Shown: in pieces, positions 52,238 to 60,161 of the stretch
Position numbering within the stretch: the first letter of the stretch is position 1
Layout of the letters: the number at the start of each line of letters is the position of its first letter
NCBI GenBank assembly: GCA_051747385.1
Contig: JBNJGB010000006.1
Coordinates: forward strand, 1-64,000
Length of the DNA stretch: 64,000 bases
From: JBNJGB01 sp051747385
Lineage (GTDB): Bacteria; Myxococcota_A; UBA9042; PHBI01; JACKFB01
Direction of reading: 5' to 3'
Notes under the pieces: generated by a model
The model's input: only the letters and a program-made list of their open reading frames with translations
The model's database searches: none
Told to the model about the DNA's origin: nothing
Made by a program: the position numbers and the translations under genes

Positions 52238-52617
52238 GCGAGACGGAGACCTACGAGGGAGGCTGCCACTGCGGCGCGATCCGCTTCCGCGTGGACGTGG
52301 AGGAGCACCGCCTCATCGACTGCAACTGCTCCGTCTGCTCCAAGAAGGGCTTCCTCCACCTGATCGTGCCGCCGGAGCGCTTCACCCTGCTGAGGGGGCG
52401 CGAGGCGATCAGGACCTACACCTTCGGCACCCACACGGCGAAGCACACCTTCTGCGGGACGTGCGGCATCCACCCGTTCTACACGCCGCGCTCCCACCCG
52501 GACGGCGTGTCGGTGAACGCCCGCTGCCTGGAGGGCGACGGAGACCTGCTGTCCCGGTTCACCGTCGTCCCGTTCGACGGCCGGAACTGGGAGGAGAACG
52601 TGGAGCGGATCCGATGA
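52234..52617 (+). CDS. GFA/CENP-V family zinc protein
   Basis: 127 residues; the ATG overlaps the SDR stop (ATGA). Cys motifs of the family are in order: GGCHCGAIRF (structural zinc), CNCSVCSKKG (catalytic-type zinc), then CGTCGIHPFYTPRSHP. The family includes glutathione-dependent formaldehyde-activating enzyme, but most members, this one included, lack evidence for formaldehyde and may act on S-hydroxymethyl glutathione or other thiol adducts. Coupling to an SDR is consistent with an aldehyde or alcohol pathway (inference). It overlaps the following gene by 4 bases. Confidence 0.88.
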   Translation: MSETETYEGGCHCGAIRFRVDVEEHRLIDCNCSVCSKKGFLHLIVPPERFTLLRGREAIRTYTFGTHTAKHTFCGTCGIHPFYTPRSHPDGVSVNARCLEGDGDLLSRFTVVPFDGRNWEENVERIR

Positions 52618-54350
52618 GCACCCTCCGTGTCCGCGGGATCGCCGCGGCCCTGCTGCTCCTCCTCACCGGGTGCGCGCAGCCGGCGAGCCACGTGGTGGTC
52701 CTCCAGACGACGGACGTGGAGGGGCGCTACTCCGAGCCGGAGGTGACCGTCGACGGCACCCCGGCCGGCGGCCTTCGTCGCCTGGCGGCCCTGGTCGACC
52801 GGGAGCGGGATCGCCGCGACACGACGGTCCTGCTCTTCGACTCCGGGGACATGTGGTCGGGGACCCTCGTCTCCGACCGGAACGAGGGCGCCCTCGGGGT
52901 GTCCGCGTACGACCTGCTCGGCTACGACGCGGTGGCCCTCGGGAACCACGAGTTCGACTACGGGCCGCCCGGCCCCGCCCGGACAGACGGGCGGGATCCC
53001 TTCGGTGCGCTCCGATCGCGCATGGCCGAGGCCGGGTTCCCCTTCCTGGCCGCGAACGTCGTCGACCGGGAGACGGGGCGCCCGCCCGCGTGGACCAACC
53101 TCCACGGCTCCACCGTGGTCGACAAGGGGGGCCTGCGGGTGGGGGTCGTGGGCGTCATCACCACGGACACGCCGTCGATCACGCTGCCGCACGTGGGCCG
53201 TCGCCTCGCGTTCACCGACCCGGCGGAGGCCGTGACGCGCGAGGCCCGGGCGCTGCGCTCCGAGGGGGCCGACCTGGTCTTCGTGCTGGCCCACATCGGC
53301 GCGGGGGGCTGCCAGGCGTTCGACGACCCGTCCGATCTCTCGAGCTGTGGTCGGGGCGGCCACCTCTTCCACCTCGCGCGCGACCTCTCCCCGAGCCTCG
53401 TCGACGGCATCTTCGGGGGGCACTCCCACGAGCACGTGGCCCACCGGGTCCACGGCATCCCCGTCCTCCAGGCCGGGCAGCACGGCCGCCGGGTGAGCCG
53501 GCTCGAGATCCACATGGAGGCGTCCCCGGGCGGGACCCGCGTGGTCCTCCGGGAGCCCGAGCCGGTCACCGCCGCGCCGACGACGCGGACCGCCCGGCGG
53601 GTGGACGAGCTGCTCCGGCCCTGGGAGGCGGAGGTACAGGCCGCACGCGCCGAGGACCTGGGCGCCCGCCTGGTCCGCCCCCTGGAGCGCAACCGCGAGC
53701 ACTCGTCCTCCCTGGGGAGCTTCCTGTGCGACGTGGCGTTGAACGTCCACCCTGAGGCGCAGGTCTGCCTCCTCAACGGCGGCGGCCTCCGGGCGGACCT
53801 GCCCGCCGGGCCCGTGACCTACGGACAGCTCTACGACGTGATGCCGTTCGGGAACGTGCCCGCGCTCCTCGAGGTCAGCGGCGCGACGCTCCTGGAGATA
53901 CTCCGCGTGGGCACGTCCGGCAGCCACGAGGTGCTCCAGGTCGGCGGGCTGCGGGTGACCTACGACCGGGCGAAGGACGTGTGCCCGCGCGAGGATCGCG
54001 ACGGCGACGGCGACGTGGACGAGGCCGATCGCCAGCGCCTCGTCCGGGCGACCCTGGCGGACGGGTCGCCCATCGATCCGGACGCGACCTACCGGATCAT
54101 CACCAACAGCTTCCTGGCGACCGGGGGGGACGACCTGCGCCCGATCCTCGCGGACGTGCACCCGACGCGAATCCGGATGCTGGACGACGGCCTGCCCCTG
54201 CGCGACGAGATCGCCGCCTGGATGCGCCGGAAGCGTCCGATCCTCAACAGCCCGGACCACCCCGTGCGCGACGAGGGCCGCGTGGTGGCCGTGGGCTCGC
54301 CGCCGGACGTGGACTGCCCCGTGCTCGGGAGCGACTCGAGCGGCCGGTGA
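52614..54350 (+). CDS. Lipoprotein 5'-nucleotidase/2',3'-cyclic phosphodiesterase family
   Basis: 578 residues from the ATG at 52614 overlapping the GFA gene. Lipobox LLTGC (Cys20). Calcineurin-like N-domain: VVLQTTDVEGR (metal Asp), LLFDSGDMWSG, LGNHEFDYG and FGGHSHEH. The 5'-nucleotidase C-domain carries NGGGLRADL, the MPFGNVPALLEVSGATLLEI substrate pocket and YRIITNSFLATGGD. Such enzymes are periplasmic or surface-exposed and release phosphate from nucleotides. A dockerin-like acidic loop DRDGDGDVDEADRQ (about residues 461-474) probably binds calcium. Third gene of the SDR-GFA operon. Confidence 0.9.
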   Translation: MSTLRVRGIAAALLLLLTGCAQPASHVVVLQTTDVEGRYSEPEVTVDGTPAGGLRRLAALVDRERDRRDTTVLLFDSGDMWSGTLVSDRNEGALGVSAYDLLGYDAVALGNHEFDYGPPGPARTDGRDPFGALRSRMAEAGFPFLAANVVDRETGRPPAWTNLHGSTVVDKGGLRVGVVGVITTDTPSITLPHVGRRLAFTDPAEAVTREARALRSEGADLVFVLAHIGAGGCQAFDDPSDLSSCGRGGHLFHLARDLSPSLVDGIFGGHSHEHVAHRVHGIPVLQAGQHGRRVSRLEIHMEASPGGTRVVLREPEPVTAAPTTRTARRVDELLRPWEAEVQAARAEDLGARLVRPLERNREHSSSLGSFLCDVALNVHPEAQVCLLNGGGLRADLPAGPVTYGQLYDVMPFGNVPALLEVSGATLLEILRVGTSGSHEVLQVGGLRVTYDRAKDVCPREDRDGDGDVDEADRQRLVRATLADGSPIDPDATYRIITNSFLATGGDDLRPILADVHPTRIRMLDDGLPLRDEIAAWMRRKRPILNSPDHPVRDEGRVVAVGSPPDVDCPVLGSDSSGR

Positions 54351-54425
54351 GCCGGGCCACGCCTCGACGCCGCGCGCCCGGATGGGTATGACGGTCCCTC
54401 CCCCGATCAGTGCGAGGAGGCGTCG

Positions 54426-56294
54426 ATGCGCGCGTGGACTGCTGCCGCTCTCGGGCTGGCGGCGCTGACGTTCGCCGGGTGCGGCTCGGGCGACGGCGGC
54501 CCGGAGGGCGAGGCCCCGGCGATCACCCTGACCAGCCCACCGGCGAACAGCGTGGTGCAGTCTCCGCAGATCACCGTGGGCGGGACGGTCACGGACGCGG
54601 ACGGCGAGGTGGCGCGCCTGGCCTGGACCCTCGACGGCGGACCCGAGCGGGAGGTCACGGACGTCCTCGACCCCACGGGGACCTTCTCGTTCGCGGTGAC
54701 GCTCGGGCAGGGCGCCAACACCATCACGGTGGTCGCGGACGATGACGACGGCCTCCGTGGCACGGCCAGCGTGTCGGTGACCCTGACATCCCGGCAGCAG
54801 GAGGACACGACCCGCCCCGACCTGGTCATCCTGGAGCCCGCGGACGGCGCGACGGTGGAGGAGGCCGCGCTGACGGTCGTGGGCTCGGCCACGGACGACG
54901 TGGGCGTGGATCGCCTGACCCACGCGCTGAACGGGGGCGGCGAGATCGACGTGACGGACACCCTGGAGTCGGACGGCGGCTTCGCCTTCGACGTCACCTT
55001 GTCCCCCGGGAGCAACAGCCTGCTCCTCTTCGCCTACGACCGGGCGGGCAACCGGGACGTCGAGACCCTCGACGTGACCTTCGCGGACCCGGGCCGGCTC
55101 CCGGACGCCACGGTCACCCTGGCCTCGGGGGCCACCCACCAGACGTTCCGCGCCTGGCGGGCGGACGCACGGGTCGTCACCGGCGAGGGCTGTCCGCCGG
55201 CGGAGGAGTGGCGCCCGGACCTCCTCGACGCGGCCCGCGATCTCGGGCTCGACGCCCTGCGCCTTCCGGTGCCCGCCGCCGTGGAGCCCGCGAACGACGA
55301 CGAGGACCCGGCCACCGCGGTCGCGGAGGGCTTCGACTTCACGGCCGTGGATCGGGCCGTCGAGGACCTCGTCCTGCCGCTCCGGGATCGGCTCGAGGCC
55401 GACGGCGGCGCGCTGCGCCTGGTGGTGGCGTACGAGGACCCCGGCGACGCGACCTTCGTCCACCGGGAGGCCCCGGCGGAGTACGCGGAGCTCGTCGCGG
55501 TGACGCTCGGCCACCTGGACGAGGCCTGGGGCGTCGCGCCGGACGCGGTGGAGATCGCCGTCGGCCCCGGCGCCGCGGACTGGACCGACGCGCAGGTCGG
55601 CGAGGCCGCGGTGGCGCTGGGCGTCCGGCTGGACGGCGAGGGATGGAGCCCGGAGATCGTCGCTCCCGTGGGCGCCCCGGCCGACGCCGCGGCCCGCCTC
55701 GAGGGCATCCTGGCCGTGGAAGGAGCCGCCGACGTGATCACCGGCCTGTCCTACGTCCGGGGCGGGGACGCCACGATCGAGACGCTGGAGGGCGTCGGGG
55801 CGGCCGCGGCCGAGGAGGACCTGGACGTGATCGCCGCGGCCCCCGCGCGGCCCGTCCGGGACCTGGACGCCGCGAGGGCCGGGACCTGGCACCGGGGAGC
55901 GCTCGGGGCCTGCCCGCCGGACGCCGCGGACGACGCGTGGCTGGCCGTGGAGCCCGGGGGGCAGGTCACCGCCGAGCCAGCCGCGGGCGTGCGCCTCCTG
56001 GCGCCCTGGCTCGCGACGGTGCGACCGGGGGACACGCTCCTGGGCTCGGACAGCGACGACCCGCTCTTCCACCCGGCCGCGTTCCTCCGGCCGGACGCCC
56101 CGCCCGCCGTGGTCGTCGAATCCGGCGGCGCCGGGAGCCTCCGGGTGGTCGGCCTGCCGGCGGAGACCTGGCAGGCGGCCTGGACGACCGCGGACGACGC
56201 CGGGACGCTGCCGCCGGAGACGCTGGATCAGGGGGATGCGCTGGTGGTCTCGATCCCCGGAGCGGGCGTGATCAGCGTGTCTCGAGCACCGTGA
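54426..56294 (+). CDS. Exported lipoprotein with two Ig-like domains and a glycosidase-like barrel
   Basis: 622 residues. Signal with lipobox LTFAGC. Two bacterial Ig-like domains are at about 33-118 (LTSPPANSVVQSPQITVGGT) and 127-215 (PDLVILEPADGATVEEAALT). The remainder (about 220-620) resembles a TIM-barrel glycoside hydrolase of the GH30 type (THQTFRAWRADARV in place of a typical 'QxIxGFG' start; ARDLGLDALRLPVP; VVAYEDPGDATFVHR). The usual catalytic Glu pair is not evident, so it may be a non-catalytic binder. It converges on the MOSC gene, overlapping its end by 23 bases. Confidence 0.72.
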   Translation: MRAWTAAALGLAALTFAGCGSGDGGPEGEAPAITLTSPPANSVVQSPQITVGGTVTDADGEVARLAWTLDGGPEREVTDVLDPTGTFSFAVTLGQGANTITVVADDDDGLRGTASVSVTLTSRQQEDTTRPDLVILEPADGATVEEAALTVVGSATDDVGVDRLTHALNGGGEIDVTDTLESDGGFAFDVTLSPGSNSLLLFAYDRAGNRDVETLDVTFADPGRLPDATVTLASGATHQTFRAWRADARVVTGEGCPPAEEWRPDLLDAARDLGLDALRLPVPAAVEPANDDEDPATAVAEGFDFTAVDRAVEDLVLPLRDRLEADGGALRLVVAYEDPGDATFVHREAPAEYAELVAVTLGHLDEAWGVAPDAVEIAVGPGAADWTDAQVGEAAVALGVRLDGEGWSPEIVAPVGAPADAAARLEGILAVEGAADVITGLSYVRGGDATIETLEGVGAAAAEEDLDVIAAAPARPVRDLDAARAGTWHRGALGACPPDAADDAWLAVEPGGQVTAEPAAGVRLLAPWLATVRPGDTLLGSDSDDPLFHPAAFLRPDAPPAVVVESGGAGSLRVVGLPAETWQAAWTTADDAGTLPPETLDQGDALVVSIPGAGVISVSRAP

Positions 56295-57072
56295 CGGGGT
56301 CGCCGACCCGGAGCGTCCCCAGCCCGCGGTGGAGCAGGTTCTGCCCGAACATCACCCCGCCCTCCGCCGTCCGGTAGGTCGCCAGGGTCCGGAGCGGCTC
56401 CCGGCCGTCCGGCTCGCCGCTGGCCTGGTCGACGGTGGTGAGGACGCAGCGGGCGCAGGGCTTGGCCACCTCGAACGTGATGTCCCCGACGCGGATGCGG
56501 CGCCAGGCGTCCTCGGCGAACGGCGGGGCGCCCTCGATGACGAGGTTCGGGCGGAACCGCTCCATGGACACCGGCCGCTCGAGGCGACCGTTCAGATCGT
56601 CCAGGGAGCCCTGCCCGATGAGCAGGAAGGGGAAGCCGTCCGCGAAGCCCACCCGGTCGCCTTCGCGGGCGTAGCGAGGGTCCACCTGTCTCCGGGCGTG
56701 GTCGGGGATCCGCACGAGGCCGGCCGGGAAGCCGAAGAAGCGCGACATCCAGCCGTGGTCCTCCACGGCGAGGGCCTCGACCCGATCCCCCCAGATCTCC
56801 ACCTCGCGGCCCGGGCCGTCGTCGCCGTAGAGCGGCACCACGAGCGAGTCCGGCATGTCCGGCGCCTCGATCCGCAGGCGGACGCCCTCCAGGCTCGGCC
56901 TCAGCAGCGCCATCCGGGGGTGGTTCCGCTGGCTGAGGAAGCGCCCGTGCTCGTCCACCGCCATCAGGCGCCGATCCCGGACCAGGCCCATCTCGTCGGC
57001 CGGCCACGCGTCCACGCGCAGCCCTCGAGCGGACTTGAGCGGGTGGACATAGACGGCGGCGAGGCGGAGCAT
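56272..57072 (-). CDS. MOSC domain protein (YcbX/mARC-like)
   Basis: 266 residues from the ATG at 57072. The MOSC N-terminal beta-barrel domain is shown by VYVHPLKSARGLRVDAWPAD, MGLVRDRRLMAVDEHGRFLS and QRNHPRMALLRP. The MOSC domain follows with RFRPNLVIEGAPPFAEDAWR, a likely Mo-coordinating Cys in AKPCARCVLTTVDQASGE and a C-terminal MFGQNLLHRG. The family binds molybdenum cofactor and reduces N-hydroxylated compounds such as base analogues. No [2Fe-2S] domain is fused, unlike E. coli YcbX, so a separate electron donor is needed. The upstream gap holds copy 3 of the leader-type repeat, oriented toward the other strand. Confidence 0.9.
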   Translation of the reverse strand: MLRLAAVYVHPLKSARGLRVDAWPADEMGLVRDRRLMAVDEHGRFLSQRNHPRMALLRPSLEGVRLRIEAPDMPDSLVVPLYGDDGPGREVEIWGDRVEALAVEDHGWMSRFFGFPAGLVRIPDHARRQVDPRYAREGDRVGFADGFPFLLIGQGSLDDLNGRLERPVSMERFRPNLVIEGAPPFAEDAWRRIRVGDITFEVAKPCARCVLTTVDQASGEPDGREPLRTLATYRTAEGGVMFGQNLLHRGLGTLRVGDPVTVLETR

Positions 57073-57181
57073 GGTGCGCCGGAGGAAACGGCCCGACGGC
57101 CGCCCTGTCAAGGATGGCGCCAGAACCCGCCGTACGCTGCTCGTGGCGTAGTCCTGTTCCGCCTGTTCGGCGCTCCGGGGC

Positions 57182-57331
57182 AATCGCAAAGTCGGAGAAG
57201 AGTGGGCCGCCCGGCGATACGGCGCCCGGCGCCGGATTGCACCCGCTCGGAAACGATGGATTCTGCGCATCTGAGAGCAGGCAAGGGCAAGGGCAAGGGC
57301 AAGGGAGGGCGGTCGACTTTGCGACCGCCCT
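57182..57331 (+). repeat. Leader-type repeat element, copy 3
   Basis: Plus-strand copy, read toward the addB-like gene at 57414: TCGCAAAGTCG at its 5' end, core with GGAAACGATGGATTCTGCGC, four GGGCAA units with GGGAGGG, then the 10-bp hairpin ending 83 bases before the start codon. Direct repeats of 20 bases (CCTGTTCG[G/T]CGCTCCGGGGC) lie at 57162-57181 and 57329-57348, with one mismatch. Confidence 0.85.
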
Positions 57332-57413
57332 GTTCGTCGCTCCGGGGCCCGTTGCCCGACGGGGTGCGATGCGGCATCCTCGCGACCTTCGCCGGCACGG
57401 GCAGGACACGCAC

Positions 57414-60161
57414 ATGGCCATCGAGCACCTCGAGATCCTCTTCGGCCCGGACCTCGACGGCGGCACGCCGTGGCGCCATCGGCTCGGCGCCGACACGGCA
57501 CGGGCGGGCTGGCTCCCGTGCGGCCCCCTGGGACTCGTGGAGCGCCTCGGGCTGGTCCTGGGCGAGCCCGTCTCGCCGGCACCCCGGGCTCTTCGCGTCG
57601 CGGCGTACGGGGCGCGGCTCCGGGCGCGGCTCGACGCGGGAACCTCACCGCGCACCTGGGCCACGTCCTGGACGCGGGATCCGGTCGGCGTCGCCGGCTA
57701 CCTGCTCGGCCTGCGCGATCGGCTGCGCATGGCGGGCTGGGAGGGCGAGGCGGTGCCCCGCGGCGGGGATCGGCTCGCGGACCTGGCCGACCTGGAGGAG
57801 CCGTTCGGACCGCCCGTCCCGCCGGGGCTTCCCGACGCGCTCGTGGCGCTGCGCCGGGCTGCGGAGCAGCGGGACGACCTGCCGCTGCCCATGCGGGTCC
57901 ACGTCACGGAGGCCCCGTCGGACCTGGAGCCCGCCGTGCGCGGACTGCTCGAGGCGCTGGAGGCCCGAGGGGCGCGCGTCCTCGCTCCTGCGCCGCCGCG
58001 GCCCGGGGCACCGCCGGACACGGACCTCGCGCGGCTCCAGCACGCCCTGCTCGAGGACACGCCGTCGAAGCTGAGGCTCCGGGGTGACGGGACCGTGATC
58101 GCGCTGGACGCGGAGACCCCCGCGGACGCGGCCGAGCTGCTCGCGGCCTGGCAGCGGGACCACTTCGCCGAGCGGACCACCGTCGTCGCGACCGCCGAGC
58201 GCGGCGCGCTGGCCTCGGGCTTCGCGCGGCAGGGCCTGTCCTCCGTCGGGGCCGTGTCGCGCTCCCGGTGGCGGCCGGCGCTCCAGGTGCTCCCGCTGCG
58301 GCTGGCCCTGGCGTTCCGTCCCGTCGACCCGCTCGTCGCCGCCGAGCTGCTGTCCCTGCCCGTGGCGCCCCTGCCCGGGCGGGTGCGCCGACGCCTGCTG
58401 AAGGCCCTCGGGGAGGCGCCGGGCGTCGGAGGCCCGGCCTGGCGCGAGGCGGTGGACGAGTGCGTGGAGCGCGCGGACGAACCGGAGGATCTGCGCGACC
58501 GGATCGACGCGTGGTTCGGCGGGCCCACGTGGGAGCCGGAGCCGGGCATGTCACCCACGGAGGCCTCCGCCGTGTGCGAGCGGGTGATCCGGTGGGCCCG
58601 CGGTCTCGCGGCCGTGGATCCGGACTCGGAGGCGCAGCTCCTGCACGCCGCCGGGGTGGCCGCCGACCTGCGCCGCATGCTGCACCGGGAGCCGCCCGAC
58701 GAGCCCGTCGGCCGGGCGCGGCTTCAGCAGCTCCACGACGAGGCCGTGGGCGCGGGGCTGGCGTGGACGACGGCACCCCGGGAGGCCGGACGTCCGGCCG
58801 TCGTGGACACGCCTCGCGGCGTCCTGCCCGGCGCCGAGCGGGTCGTGTGGTGGGGCTTCGTGGACGGGACCACGCCCGACCCGGGACCCGAGCCCTGGAC
58901 GGACTCCGAGCGGCGAGCCCTCCACGAGGCGGGCGTCGGGGTGCCGGCGGCGGGTGCCAGGCGGCGGGTCGAGGCGGCCTCGTGGCGGCGCCCGGTCCTG
59001 GTCGCGGAGCGGCACCTCGTGCTCGTGCGGTGGCGCCTGGACGGACGCGAGGCCACGCTGCCGCACCCCTTCGCCGACGAGCTGGAGGCGCGCCTCGGCT
59101 CGGACGCCCTCGCGGCGTGCCGCGTGCGGGCCGAGGACGCCGTGTCGCCCGAGGGGGCGGATCTCAGCGCGACCACGTGGACCCCCGAGGCGGGGCCGGT
59201 GGAGCCGGCGCGCCCGGTGACGCCGAGGCCCGTGTGGCGTGTCTCGCCCGAGCACGTGGAGCCGCCGCCGCTGCTGTCGCCGACCGCCGTGGAGAAGGTG
59301 TTCGGGTGTCCGCTGCAGTGGGTCCTGGCCGATCGGGCGAAGCTCCGTCCCGGCGCCGTGGCCTCCATCCCGGAGGGGGATCGGCTCGTCGGGCTCTTCG
59401 CCCACGCGCTGCTCCAGGACCTCGTGGTCGGAGACGACGCGCTGGACCTGGGCCGGGCCACACCGGACGAGGCCGCCGCCCGAGCCGGCGAGATGTTCGA
59501 CGCGCGGGTCGGCGGGGAGGCGGCGCCACTGCTGCGCCCGGGCCACGAGGTGGAGCGGGAGCGCGCGCGGTCCTCCGTGGCCTCGGCCGCCCGTGAGCTG
59601 GTGGCCATGCTCCAGCGCGCCGGGTGGCGCCCGGTGGCCGCCGAGCGGGAGACGGGCGGCACGTTCGAGGGCCACCGCTGGCGAGGCTACGTCGACCTCC
59701 TCCTGGAGAGCCCGGAGGGCCGCCCGGCCGTGGTGGACCTCAAGCTGGGGCACAGCCGGAACCGGCGCGAGGAGCTGGCGGAGGGCCGCGCGCTCCAGCT
59801 CGCCATGTACGCGGACGGCGTGGCGTCCGGCGACGCGCTGCCGCCCGTGGCCTACATGACCGTGGGGGACGGCCGCTTCCTGACCACGGACGGGGAGGCC
59901 TTCCCGGAGAGCACCGCGGTCGAGGGGCCGTCGTCCGGGGAGACCCTGGTCCTGGCCGGCCGGGCCTGGCGCTGGTGGCGGAGCGTGCTCTCCGAGGGCG
60001 TCGTGCCCGCGCGGCACGACGACCTGGAGGGCTGGAAGGAGCTCTGCGAGGAGGTCGCCGGCGGACCGCCACCCGACGAGGGGCCCGCGGCGCGCAAGGC
60101 GCCGTGCTGCTTCTGCGACTTCGCGCCGCTGTGCACCCTGCGCCACGGGGAGGATCGATGA
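57414..60161 (+). CDS. AddB-like recombination nuclease subunit with iron-sulfur-type Cys set
   Basis: 915 residues from the ATG at 57414. The helicase-like half (1-600) has no Walker A, as in AddB/RexB-type partner subunits. The C-terminal PD-(D/E)XK nuclease has the Fe-S cluster Cys arrangement: Cys632 in VFGCPLQW and CCFCDFAPLC (Cys898/899, 901, 907). Catalytic motifs are GYVDLLLE and VVDLKLG with helix QLAMYADG. Complexes with the next gene would process DNA double-strand ends for RecA loading, in place of RecBCD. It overlaps the helicase gene by 4 bases. Overall similarity to named AddB is judged by layout, so an AdnA/B-like or other RecB-family complex is possible. Confidence 0.8.
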   Translation: MAIEHLEILFGPDLDGGTPWRHRLGADTARAGWLPCGPLGLVERLGLVLGEPVSPAPRALRVAAYGARLRARLDAGTSPRTWATSWTRDPVGVAGYLLGLRDRLRMAGWEGEAVPRGGDRLADLADLEEPFGPPVPPGLPDALVALRRAAEQRDDLPLPMRVHVTEAPSDLEPAVRGLLEALEARGARVLAPAPPRPGAPPDTDLARLQHALLEDTPSKLRLRGDGTVIALDAETPADAAELLAAWQRDHFAERTTVVATAERGALASGFARQGLSSVGAVSRSRWRPALQVLPLRLALAFRPVDPLVAAELLSLPVAPLPGRVRRRLLKALGEAPGVGGPAWREAVDECVERADEPEDLRDRIDAWFGGPTWEPEPGMSPTEASAVCERVIRWARGLAAVDPDSEAQLLHAAGVAADLRRMLHREPPDEPVGRARLQQLHDEAVGAGLAWTTAPREAGRPAVVDTPRGVLPGAERVVWWGFVDGTTPDPGPEPWTDSERRALHEAGVGVPAAGARRRVEAASWRRPVLVAERHLVLVRWRLDGREATLPHPFADELEARLGSDALAACRVRAEDAVSPEGADLSATTWTPEAGPVEPARPVTPRPVWRVSPEHVEPPPLLSPTAVEKVFGCPLQWVLADRAKLRPGAVASIPEGDRLVGLFAHALLQDLVVGDDALDLGRATPDEAAARAGEMFDARVGGEAAPLLRPGHEVERERARSSVASAARELVAMLQRAGWRPVAAERETGGTFEGHRWRGYVDLLLESPEGRPAVVDLKLGHSRNRREELAEGRALQLAMYADGVASGDALPPVAYMTVGDGRFLTTDGEAFPESTAVEGPSSGETLVLAGRAWRWWRSVLSEGVVPARHDDLEGWKELCEEVAGGPPPDEGPAARKAPCCFCDFAPLCTLRHGEDR

